Of a stretch of 8,361 nucleotides of DNA, positions 1 through 5,928 are shown one piece after another (position 1 is the stretch's first letter; each line of letters opens with the position of its first letter). The position numbers and the translations under genes were made by a program. The DNA is taken from assembly GCA_021793335.1 (NCBI GenBank), contig JAJYSW010000142.1, positions 1 to 8,361 of the forward strand, given 5' to 3'. The stretch comes from Actinomycetes bacterium. Lineage in GTDB: Bacteria; Actinomycetota; Actinomycetes; Mycobacteriales; Micromonosporaceae. Below the pieces are notes generated by a model. It was given only the letters and a program-made list of their open reading frames with translations. It searched no databases and was not told the DNA's origin.

Positions 1-522
1 CTCGTAGGCCACCACGATCTTCCCGAGCTCCTCCTCGTCCAACCCGTCCACGGCGGCCAGCAGCTGGCTCACCGTGTGCGGAACGTGGTTCCCCGCCTCG
101 CGGACGTCCAGGGCCTCGCCGACGCACAGGATCGGGCTGATGCCGTTGTTCAAGGCCTGGCGGACCTTCGCGGCCACCAGTTCGTCGTCCTCGGCGTGGT
201 ACTGCCGACGCTCGGAGTGGCCCACGGCCACGTAGGAGCAGCCGAGCTTGGCCAGCATCGAGGCGGCGATCTCGCCGGTGTAGGCGCCCGACGGGTGCGC
301 CGAGACGTCCTGTGCGCCGTAGCCGACGGCCAGCTTGTCACCGTCGACGAGAGTCTGCACGCTGCGGATGTCGACGAACGGCGGCAGGACGACGGTCTCG
401 ACCGCTTCGAGCTGCTCGCGGTCGAGGCTGAAGGCCAGCTTCTGCACCAACGCGATCGCTTCGAGGTGGTTGAGGTTCATCTTCCAGTTGCCGGCGATGA
501 GCGGCTTGCGAGTCTCAGACAT
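1..522 (-). CDS. tpiA: Triosephosphate isomerase (5' part, cut by window edge)
   Basis: Interconverts dihydroxyacetone phosphate and glyceraldehyde-3-phosphate in the cytoplasm. The 174 codons visible (the family is about 250-260 residues) start MSETRKPLIAGNWKMN, with the substrate-binding Asn12 and Lys14 of the N-x-K motif. The catalytic His102 lies in VGHSERR (residues 100-106). The last codon in the window, at positions 1-3, encodes Glu174 of VAYE, which by family knowledge is the catalytic base in AYEPVWAIGTG. The phosphate-binding C-terminal loops lie outside the window. The ATG is chosen because GGAGGA (531-536) sits 8 nt upstream, inside the last codons of pgk, and the pgk stop is only 4 nt away. 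It is therefore the distal gene of a gap-pgk-tpiA operon with probable translational coupling. Identity is secure. Confidence 0.97.
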   Translation of the reverse strand, partial: MSETRKPLIAGNWKMNLNHLEAIALVQKLAFSLDREQLEAVETVVLPPFVDIRSVQTLVDGDKLAVGYGAQDVSAHPSGAYTGEIAASMLAKLGCSYVAVGHSERRQYHAEDDELVAAKVRQALNNGISPILCVGEALDVREAGNHVPHTVSQLLAAVDGLDEEELGKIVVAYE

Positions 523-526
523 GTGT

Positions 527-1723
527 TTAGTCCTCCAGTGCGTCCAGGCCGGGCAGGGTCTTGCCTTCGAGGTATTCGAGGCTGGCGCCCCCGCCGGTGG
601 AGATGTGGCTGAAGCCGTCTTCGGGCAGGCCGAGCGTGCGGACCGCGGCGGCGGAGTCGCCGCCGCCGACCACGGTGAACGCTTCGGAGTCGACGAGCGA
701 CTGCGCGACGGTCTTGGTGCCGTTCGCGTAATCGGGGAATTCGAAGACGCCCATCGGGCCGTTCCAGAACACGGTCCCCGCCGCGGCGATCCGCTCGGCG
801 AACCGCGCGGCCGAGGCGGGCCCGATGTCGAGGCCCATACGGTCCCCGGGGATCGCGTCGGCGGCCACTTCGAGCGGCTCGGCGTCGGCGGCGAACTCGG
901 CCGCGGTGACGACGTCGGTCGGCAGCAGGAGCTCCACGCCGAGCTTCTCGGCTTCGGCGAGGTAGTTCTTGCAGGTCTCGATCTGGTCCTTCTCCAGCAG
1001 CGAGTTGCCGACCTCGTGGCCTTGGGCGGCGAGGAAGGTGAAGGCCATGCCGCCGCCGATGACGAGCGTGTCGACCTTGCCGAGGAGATTCTCGATGACG
1101 GCGAGCTTATCGGAGACCTTGGCGCCGCCGAGCACCACCACATAGGGACGCGCCGGTTCGCCGGTGAGCGCCGAGAGGACCTCGACCTCCTTGGCGATCA
1201 ACCAGCCCGCGTAGCGCGGGAGGAGCCTGGCCACGTCGTAGACCGAGGCGTGCTTGCGGTGGACCGCGCCGAAGGCGTCATCGACGTACAGGTCGCCGAA
1301 GGCGGCCAGCTGGCCGGCGAACTCGGCCCGCTCGGTGTCGTCCTTGCTGGTCTCGCCCTTGTTGAAACGCAGGTTCTCCAGCAGCAGCACGTCGCCGTCG
1401 CCCTGGGCGACGGCCTTGGACTCGGCGTCCTCACCGACGGTGTCGGTCGCGAAGGCGACCTCGCGGCCCAGGACCTCGCCCAATCGCCGGGCCACGGGGG
1501 CCAGCGAGAACGTCGGGTCCGGCTCGCCCTTGGGGCGGCCCAGGTGGGAGCACACCACGACACGCGCGCCGGCTTCGGCGAGCGCCTTGACGGTGGGCGC
1601 GACGGCGCGGATGCGGCCGTCGTCGGTGATGTTCTTGCCGTCGAGAGGAACGTTGAGGTCGGCGCGCACGAGGACGCGCCGACCGTTGACGCCCTCCTTC
1701 AGGAGTTCGTCGAGTGTCTTCAT
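527..1723 (-). CDS. pgk: Phosphoglycerate kinase
   Basis: Transfers phosphate from 1,3-bisphosphoglycerate to ADP, the first ATP-yielding step of glycolysis (reversible in gluconeogenesis). At 398 residues it is full length. The N-terminal substrate domain shows RADLNVPLDG (20-29), SHLGRPKG (59-66), ENLRF (116-120) and HRKHAS (155-160). The C-terminal nucleotide domain shows GGAKVSDK (199-206), WNGPMGVFE (320-328), VVGGGDSAAA (351-360) and STGGGASLE (375-383). All usual binding motifs are intact. The gene begins 4 nt after the gap stop and ends 4 nt before tpiA. The ATG has no recognisable Shine-Dalgarno sequence in the gap tail before it, so it probably depends on ribosomes terminating on gap. 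No frameshift or truncation is visible. Confidence 0.98.
   Translation of the reverse strand: MKTLDELLKEGVNGRRVLVRADLNVPLDGKNITDDGRIRAVAPTVKALAEAGARVVVCSHLGRPKGEPDPTFSLAPVARRLGEVLGREVAFATDTVGEDAESKAVAQGDGDVLLLENLRFNKGETSKDDTERAEFAGQLAAFGDLYVDDAFGAVHRKHASVYDVARLLPRYAGWLIAKEVEVLSALTGEPARPYVVVLGGAKVSDKLAVIENLLGKVDTLVIGGGMAFTFLAAQGHEVGNSLLEKDQIETCKNYLAEAEKLGVELLLPTDVVTAAEFAADAEPLEVAADAIPGDRMGLDIGPASAARFAERIAAAGTVFWNGPMGVFEFPDYANGTKTVAQSLVDSEAFTVVGGGDSAAAVRTLGLPEDGFSHISTGGGASLEYLEGKTLPGLDALED
531..536 (-). promoter_or_regulatory. Ribosome binding site of tpiA inside pgk
   Basis: GGAGGA, 8 nt before the tpiA ATG. It overlaps the final Leu-Glu-Asp codons of pgk, so ribosomes finishing pgk uncover and occupy this site. 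It fixes the tpiA start. Confidence 0.8.
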
Positions 1724-1727
1724 ACGA

Positions 1728-2726
1728 CTAGGCGCCGACCAGCTCGACGAGGTCCACCAGGCGGTTGGAGAAGCCCCACTCGTTGTCGTACCAGCCGAAG
1801 ACCTTGACCTGGTCGCCGATGGCCTTGGTCAGCTTGCCGTCGATGATGCACGAGTGCGGGTCGGTCTCGATGTCCTTGGAGACGATCGGGTCCTCCGTGT
1901 AGGCCAGGATGCCCTTGAGCGGTCCCTCGGCGGCAGCCTTGAGCGCGGCGTTGACCTCGTCGGCGGTGACCTCGCGGGAGGCCTCGAAGGTGAGGTCGGT
2001 GATCGAGCCGGTCGCGATCGGGACGCGCAGCGAGTAGCCGTCGAGCTTGCCGTTGAGCTCGGGCAGCACCAGGCCCACGGCCTTGGCGGCGCCGGTCGTG
2101 GTGGGCACCACGTTCAGACCGGCGGCGCGGGCGCGGCGCGGGTCCTTGTGCGGGCCGTCCTGCAGGTTCTGGTCCTGCGTGTAGGCGTGGATGGTGGTCA
2201 TCAGGCCCTTTTCGATGCCGATGGCGTCGTTGATGACCTTGGCCATCGGGGCCAGGCAGTTGGTGGTGCACGAGGCGTTCGAGATGATGTTGTGCTTCTC
2301 GGCGTCGTACTTGTCCTGGTTGACGCCCATCACGATGGTGATGTCGTCGTTCTTCGCCGGAGCGGAGATGATGACCTTCTTGGCCCCGCCCGTGAGGTGC
2401 GCGGCGGCCTTGGTGCCGTCGGTGAAGAAGCCGGTGGACTCGATGACGACGTCGGCGCCGACCTCGCCCCACGGCAGGGCGGCCGGGTCGCGCTCGGCGA
2501 AGGCCTTGATGGTCTTGCCGTTGACGGTGAGTTCGTCGGGTCCGACCTTGACCTCGTAAGGCAGACGGCCGAGGATGCTGTCGTACTTCAGCAGGTTCGC
2601 AATGGTCTCGGTGTCGCCCAGGTCGTTGAAGGCGACCACTTCGATGTCGGATTCGGAGGCGAGAACCGCCCGGAAGAAGTTGCGGCCGATACGGCCGAAG
2701 CCGTTGACGCCAACGCGGATGGTCAC
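1728..2726 (-). CDS. gap: NAD-type glyceraldehyde-3-phosphate dehydrogenase
   Basis: Oxidises and phosphorylates glyceraldehyde-3-phosphate to 1,3-bisphosphoglycerate with NAD+. At 332 residues it is full length. The Rossmann motif is VNGFGRIGRN (7-16). Asp35 after Asn34 in FNDLGDT is the acidic residue that holds the NAD adenosine ribose, suggesting a glycolytic GapA-type enzyme rather than an NADP form. The catalytic Cys153 is in SNASCTTNCLAP (149-160), the base is His180, and the nicotinamide contact Asn315 is in WYDNEWGFSN. The start is GTG, preceded by GAGGAG at 2735-2740 with an 8-nt gap, and the protein begins TIRVGVNGFG as in the family. It leads the gap-pgk-tpiA operon and is separated from whiA by a 250-nt leader that probably holds its own promoter. 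Confidence 0.98.
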   Translation of the reverse strand: MTIRVGVNGFGRIGRNFFRAVLASESDIEVVAFNDLGDTETIANLLKYDSILGRLPYEVKVGPDELTVNGKTIKAFAERDPAALPWGEVGADVVIESTGFFTDGTKAAAHLTGGAKKVIISAPAKNDDITIVMGVNQDKYDAEKHNIISNASCTTNCLAPMAKVINDAIGIEKGLMTTIHAYTQDQNLQDGPHKDPRRARAAGLNVVPTTTGAAKAVGLVLPELNGKLDGYSLRVPIATGSITDLTFEASREVTADEVNAALKAAAEGPLKGILAYTEDPIVSKDIETDPHSCIIDGKLTKAIGDQVKVFGWYDNEWGFSNRLVDLVELVGA

Positions 2727-2734
2727 GTGCCCAT

Positions 2735-2740
2735 CTCCTC
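2735..2740 (-). promoter_or_regulatory. Ribosome binding site of gap
   Basis: GAGGAG, 8 nt before the GTG start. It supports a GTG initiation codon for gap, because no in-frame ATG lies at a suitable distance. Confidence 0.75.
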
Positions 2741-2767
2741 GCTAGAACAGGAATCGAATATATGACT

Positions 2768-2785
2768 GAGACCAGAGGCGGTCTC
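2768..2785. repeat. Inverted repeat GAGACC-N6-GGTCTC in gap leader
   Basis: Perfect 6-bp arms with a 6-nt centre, about 42 nt upstream of the gap start. In RNA it would form a short GC-containing hairpin ahead of the ribosome binding site; in DNA it could be an operator. Function unknown. Confidence 0.45.
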
Positions 2786-2818
2786 GGACGCGATCCATTC
2801 AGCCATAGAGCGACGGTG

Positions 2819-2834
2819 GAACAGATCGCTGTTC
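2819..2834. repeat. Operator-like inverted repeat in gap leader
   Basis: GAACAG and CTGTTC form perfect 6-bp arms around a 4-nt centre (CGAT on the coding strand). The site lies about 25 nt downstream of the candidate -10 TAGGGT, where a repressor could block transcription. The regulator is unknown. It does not match the actinobacterial LexA box, in which GAAC and GTTC are 4 nt apart rather than 8. Confidence 0.5.
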
Positions 2835-2951
2835 GGCCTCGTCGCCGAGCACTCTTCAAACCCTACCGCCCCGGCTTTTTCACCGGGTCTGTGGCGGGAC
2901 TCTCCGATGATGCCACACTCACCACAACGGTATGTCGCCGCGGCCAAGAAA

Positions 2952-2969
2952 GCGCTATCAATAGTGCGC
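2952..2969. repeat. Imperfect inverted repeat just after whiA
   Basis: CTAT and ATAG (2955-2958, 2961-2964) flank a 2-nt centre. Outside them GCG (2952-2954) pairs with CGC (2967-2969) if two bases bulge. It is 8 nt past the whiA stop. No T-tract follows, so a terminator is not supported; an operator for the gap promoter is possible. Confidence 0.3.
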
Positions 2970-2976
2970 ACCCCCG

Positions 2977-3963
2977 CTATGCGGCGAGCGCCTCCTCTTC
3001 GGCGACGACCTCATCGGGGCCGGGGACACCGGTCTCGGCGGCCCGCTTGGCGGCCAGATTGATGAGACGGCGAATCCTGCCGGCGATCGCGTCCTTGGTC
3101 AACGGCGGGTCCGCGAGAGTCCCCAGTTCCTCCAAGGACGCCTGACGGTGCTCCAAGCGGAGCCTTCCGGCGCCCGCGAGATGCTCGGGCACGTCGTCGC
3201 CGAGGATCTCCAGCGAACGGGTGACCTTCGCGGCGGCGGCCACGGCCGCGCGCGCCGAACGGCGCAGATTCGCGTCATCGAAGTTCGCCAAGCGATTCGC
3301 GGTGGCACGGACCTCGCGGCGGACCCGCCGCTCCTCCCAGATCAGGACCGAACTGTGGGCACCCAGTCGTGTGAGCAGCTCACCGATGGCGTCGCCGTCG
3401 CGGATGACGACACGGTCGACACCGCGCACGTCCCGGGATTTGGCGCCGATGCCGAGACGGCGGGCCGCGCCGACCAGGGCCAGCGCGCTCTCGGGACCGG
3501 GACAGGTGACCTCCAGCGAGGAGGAGCGGCCGGGCTCGGTGAGCGAACCGCGGGCGAGGAAGGCGCCCCTCCAGGCGGCCTCGGCACAGCACGGGTACGC
3601 GCCGACGACGTGGGCCGGCAGGCCCCGGACGGGATAGCCGCGCTGATCGGTCAGGCCGATCTGGCGGGCGAGCGCCCGGCCATCGGCCATGACGCGCACC
3701 AGATAGTGGTTGGTGCGCCGCAGCCCGGCGGCGACGAGGACATGGACCTCGGAGTCATAGTTGTACAGCTCATTGATCATGCGCTTGGCGCGGCGGGCGA
3801 CATTGCCGGCGTCGATCTCGGCTTCGACCATGACGTTGGCGCCGCCGACCAGGTGCAGCCCGCCCGCGAAGCGGAACAGCGCGCCGAGTTCGGCGCGCCG
3901 GCAGCAGGACTTCGTGACCTCAATACGGCTGAGTTCGTCCTTGACCTCCGAGGTCATCGCCAT
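2977..3963 (-). CDS. whiA: WhiA, sporulation/cell-division regulator
   Basis: DNA-binding protein that in Streptomyces acts with WhiB to switch on sporulation septation genes; in Bacillus the homologue influences division and chromosome segregation. The 328 residues match the family length. Three parts are visible: a WhiA N-terminal region with the conserved KDELSR (8-13) and FRFAGGLHL (30-38), a degenerate LAGLIDADG homing-endonuclease-like domain around 110-215 (WRGAFLARGS, 131-140), and a C-terminal helix-turn-helix near 275-304 (ASLEELG then LTKDAIAGRIRRL). The endonuclease fold in this family is known to be catalytically inactive. The ATG directly abuts the yvcK TAA stop with no spacer and only GGAG 14 nt away, so translation is likely coupled to yvcK. 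A second in-frame ATG is codon 3. It follows rapZ and yvcK, its standard neighbours. Confidence 0.97.
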   Translation of the reverse strand: MAMTSEVKDELSRIEVTKSCCRRAELGALFRFAGGLHLVGGANVMVEAEIDAGNVARRAKRMINELYNYDSEVHVLVAAGLRRTNHYLVRVMADGRALARQIGLTDQRGYPVRGLPAHVVGAYPCCAEAAWRGAFLARGSLTEPGRSSSLEVTCPGPESALALVGAARRLGIGAKSRDVRGVDRVVIRDGDAIGELLTRLGAHSSVLIWEERRVRREVRATANRLANFDDANLRRSARAAVAAAAKVTRSLEILGDDVPEHLAGAGRLRLEHRQASLEELGTLADPPLTKDAIAGRIRRLINLAAKRAAETGVPGPDEVVAEEEALAA

Positions 3964-4884
3964 TTATGAACCACCATCTCCGACGAGCAGATTTCCCAGG
4001 ACCGCGGCGAGTGCGGCGACGTCGTGGGTGACGACGTCCGAGGCGAGGTCCGCCGCCACCAACTCGGCCTGCAACGATTGTGCCGCAGTGTTCAACGATT
4101 CGGGATCGTCGAGGGTGCGGGCATCGCCCGAGACGACGTAGTGAAACCGGACACCTTCGGAGTAACGCCCCAGCGCGTCGAGATGCCCGGCGAGCGTGAG
4201 GCCGTCGGTCTCCTTCTCCTCGGAGAGGTTGAGCACCACGATCCGCCTGGCCGAGGCGGCGGCGACGGCCTCGCGCAGCTCGGGCAGCAGCAGGTGCGGA
4301 ATGACGCTGGTGTACCAGGAGCCGGGACCGAAGACGTGCCAATCCGCCGCGGCGACGGCTTCGAGGGTCTCGGGACAGGCCGGGGCGTCGGCCGGGACGA
4401 GCCGGACATCGGTGACGTCGCCGTCGGCGACGGCGACGTCGCGCTGGCCGACGATGGTGCGCGCCCCCGAGCCTTCGGCGAGGTCGGCCTCGATGTCGAG
4501 CGGCGTGCAGGACATGGGCAGGATGCGGGCACGACAGCCGAGCAGGTCGGCGGCCTCGGCGATGGCGGTGACCGGGTTGGCGCGGCGTTCGAGCAGCGAG
4601 GTCAGAATGAGATTGCCGACCGGGTGCCCGCTCAGGAAGTCATCGCCGCCGAAGCGGTGCGAGAACACGCCCACCGCGGTCGCGCGGGCCGGATCGGCGG
4701 TGGCGACCAGGGCCTTGCGCAGATCGCCGGGCGGCAGCACCGGCCTGGACTCGCGGATCGCCCCGGAGGAGCCGCCGTCATCGGCGACGGTCACCACGGC
4801 CGTCAGGTCGATGTCGAGCCGGGCGAGCGCGCGCAGCGAGGCCGACAGGCCCCGTCCGCCGCCGAAGGCGACGACCTTGGTCAT
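3964..4884 (-). CDS. yvcK: YvcK, CofD-like UDP-sugar-binding factor
   Basis: Member of the YvcK/CofD (2-phospho-L-lactate transferase-like) superfamily. Homologues bind UDP-GlcNAc and are needed for growth on gluconeogenic carbon and for normal cell-wall synthesis; in mycobacteria the equivalent is CuvA. The 306 residues show a Rossmann-type GGGRGL (8-13), VADDGGSSG (33-41), GHPVGNL (86-92), FGPGSWYTS (185-193) and ETDGLT (225-230), in family order. The ATG is supported by GGAG at 4894-4897, 9 nt upstream, and the protein opens TKVVAFGGG. A 19-codon ORF lies immediately upstream in the same frame, ending two codons before this start (see separate entry), so a longer ancestral N terminus is possible. 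The stop runs straight into whiA. No sign of damage within the gene. Confidence 0.95.
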   Translation of the reverse strand: MTKVVAFGGGRGLSASLRALARLDIDLTAVVTVADDGGSSGAIRESRPVLPPGDLRKALVATADPARATAVGVFSHRFGGDDFLSGHPVGNLILTSLLERRANPVTAIAEAADLLGCRARILPMSCTPLDIEADLAEGSGARTIVGQRDVAVADGDVTDVRLVPADAPACPETLEAVAAADWHVFGPGSWYTSVIPHLLLPELREAVAAASARRIVVLNLSEEKETDGLTLAGHLDALGRYSEGVRFHYVVSGDARTLDDPESLNTAAQSLQAELVAADLASDVVTHDVAALAAVLGNLLVGDGGS

Positions 4885-4890
4885 CGGCGC

Positions 4891-4950
4891 TCACTCCGGT
4901 CGGGAAAGCGGTGTCGAGGGGGCGAGCGGCGCCGCCGTGGCATCGGTCAT
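4891..4950 (-). CDS. 19-codon ORF in frame with yvcK (leader peptide or interrupted N terminus)
   Basis: The ORF MTDATAAPLAPSTPLSRPE starts with an ATG overlapping the rapZ stop by 4 nt (ATGA) and has GAGG (4957-4960) 6 nt upstream, the usual arrangement of a coupled actinobacterial gene start. It ends at TGA (4891-4893), two codons before the yvcK ATG and in the same frame. The peptide is rich in Ala, Pro, Ser and Thr and has no recognised domain. It may be a real leader peptide coupling rapZ to yvcK, or a yvcK N-terminal extension interrupted by a stop. The TGA also overlaps the region between the yvcK ribosome site and start. Translation is unproven. Confidence 0.35.
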   Translation of the reverse strand: MTDATAAPLAPSTPLSRPE

Positions 4951-5840
4951 TCGTTACCTCGGTCGCGGTGATGGGTGTTGGCGGGGAAGCCGGATGCGGC
5001 CAGGCGTCGCGCCAGTGCTTCGACAATGGCCACGCTGCGGTGTTTGCCGCCGGTGCATCCGATCGCGATCGTCATGTAGCGCTTGCCTTCCCGCTCGAAT
5101 CCCTGGGTGGTGCCGAGCAGCAGCGACGCGTACGCCTCGATGAACTCGCCGGCGCCTTCCTGGTGCAGGACGTAGTCCGAGACGTCCTTATCGGCGCCCG
5201 TGAGCTCACGCAGGCTCGGAACCCAATACGGGTTGGGGAGGAATCGTACGTCAGCGACGTAGTCCGCATCGCGCGGGATGCCGTACTTGAACCCGAACGA
5301 CATGCAGGTGAACTGGAGTCCCGGGGTGGAGGGCGCGAGGAACACCTTCTCGACCCTGGTCCGCAGCTGGTTCTCGTTCAGGTGCGTGGTATCGAACAGG
5401 GTGTCGGCCGATTCGCGCGCGGAGGCCAGGAGGCGGCGCTCGGCGGCGATCCCGTCCCCGAGGAGGCCGTCGCCTTGCAGCGGGTGGGCGCGGCGGACCT
5501 TCTCGAAGCGGCGGATGATCACGTCGTCGTCGGCGTCGACGAACACCAGGTGCGGTTTGAACCCGGCGCTGCGCAGGTCTTCGATGACGCCGACCAGGTC
5601 GGTCGTGAACGCACGGGAACGCACGTCGAGCACCATCGCGGTCCGCTTCACCTCGGGACCGCCCGCGGCGGCGAGTTCGGCGGCCTGGGCCACGAGCGAC
5701 TCGGGGAGGTTGTCGACGACGTAGTAGCCGACGTTCTCCAAGGCTCGCGCCACCGTTGAGCGCCCTCCGCCGGAGATGCCGGTGACGACGACGAGGTCCA
5801 GGTCGCTTCGGGCCTGGAACGCGGACTGCTCAGTTGCCAC
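4947..5840 (-). CDS. rapZ: RapZ/YvcJ-family nucleotide-binding protein
   Basis: P-loop protein family. E. coli RapZ binds glucosamine-6-phosphate and guides RNase E to the sRNA GlmZ; B. subtilis YvcJ hydrolyses nucleotides and affects competence. The actinobacterial role is less clear. Counting from GTG at 5840 it has 297 residues, near the family size. Walker A is GISGGGRS (21-28), with Arg in place of the usual Lys. A Walker B-like strand is LVFVDADD (98-105). The C-terminal domain has SFGFKYGIPRDAD (181-193), RFLPNPYW (199-206) and GCTGGKHRSV (261-270), the phosphosugar-binding signature. The GTG is preferred because GGAGG (5848-5852) is 7 nt from it but only 1 nt from the ATG two codons earlier (5844-5846). 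Further upstream in-frame codons would overlap uvrC and are unlikely. Confidence 0.94.
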   Translation of the reverse strand: MATEQSAFQARSDLDLVVVTGISGGGRSTVARALENVGYYVVDNLPESLVAQAAELAAAGGPEVKRTAMVLDVRSRAFTTDLVGVIEDLRSAGFKPHLVFVDADDDVIIRRFEKVRRAHPLQGDGLLGDGIAAERRLLASARESADTLFDTTHLNENQLRTRVEKVFLAPSTPGLQFTCMSFGFKYGIPRDADYVADVRFLPNPYWVPSLRELTGADKDVSDYVLHQEGAGEFIEAYASLLLGTTQGFEREGKRYMTIAIGCTGGKHRSVAIVEALARRLAASGFPANTHHRDRGNE

Positions 5841-5847
5841 ATTCATG

Positions 5848-5852
5848 CCTCC
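5848..5852 (-). promoter_or_regulatory. Ribosome binding site deciding the rapZ start
   Basis: GGAGG. Only 1 nt separates it from an in-frame ATG (5844-5846), too close for initiation, whereas the GTG at 5838-5840 is 7 nt away, the optimal distance. It therefore argues for a GTG start. Confidence 0.65.
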
Positions 5853-5928
5853 AGTATTCCCGAGACGAATCCCGATGCCACCGTGACACGGCAGCGATGT
5901 CGCCCCCCTCCCATGGCCGCCGCCCGAC
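5853..5928 (-). promoter_or_regulatory. uvrC-rapZ spacer with weak promoter candidate
   Basis: Short non-coding spacer between uvrC and the rapZ ribosome binding site. AATACT (5853-5858) and GTGGCA (5876-5881) are 17 nt apart, each matching 4 of 6 consensus bases, but a transcript from there would start at or past the ribosome site, which weakens the case. CCGTG-T-CACGG (5881-5891) is a small palindrome containing the pentamer GACAC, the core recognised by Streptomyces WhiA. This pentamer also occurs by chance elsewhere in the window. The segment may simply join the genes in one transcript. Confidence 0.25.

Larger units (their letters stand above)
2727..2976 (-). promoter_or_regulatory. gap operon leader and probable promoter region
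   Basis: These 250 nt separate the whiA stop from the gap start and are visibly richer in A+T than the flanking genes. Two -10-like hexamers are seen on the coding strand: TAGGGT (2860-2865), which fits the actinobacterial TAGRRT form, and TATATT (2757-2762). Neither has a convincing TTGACA-like -35 at 16-19 nt. A TTGATA (2956-2961) near the whiA end has no good -10 partner. Three short inverted repeats lie here and are described separately. An 82-codon open frame crosses the region but has weak third-position GC, so I read the region as regulatory. That it drives glycolytic genes independently of whiA is inference. Confidence 0.5.

Noticed and set aside
335..2765. Long plus-strand open frames opposite pgk and gap (335-1807 and 1254-2765)
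   Set aside because: They are shadows of the minus-strand coding sequence, with low-complexity Val/Gly/Asp/Ala or Ser/Arg products and no independent start context or motif.
2819..2834. LexA/SOS box in the gap leader
   Set aside because: GAAC and GTTC are 8 nt apart instead of the 4 nt in the actinobacterial consensus TCGAAC-N4-GTTCGA, and the gene is glycolytic.
2872..2890. Terminator after whiA formed by CCCGG/CCGGG around TGAAAAAG
   Set aside because: The stem is only 5 bp with an 8-nt loop, no T-tract follows, and it lies about 90 nt past the stop within the presumed gap promoter.
2723..2971. 82-codon minus-strand ORF in the gap leader, whose TGA overlaps the gap GTG
   Set aside because: The GTGA overlap resembles coupled genes, but about 37% of its third positions are A or T, far from neighbouring genes. 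It lacks a ribosome site and a recognisable domain, and it spans the promoter-like elements.
5881..5891. WhiA binding site (GACAC) upstream of rapZ
   Set aside because: Autoregulation would be attractive, but a 5-mer is expected by chance many times in this window and also occurs inside coding regions (for example near 3024). No second element supports it.
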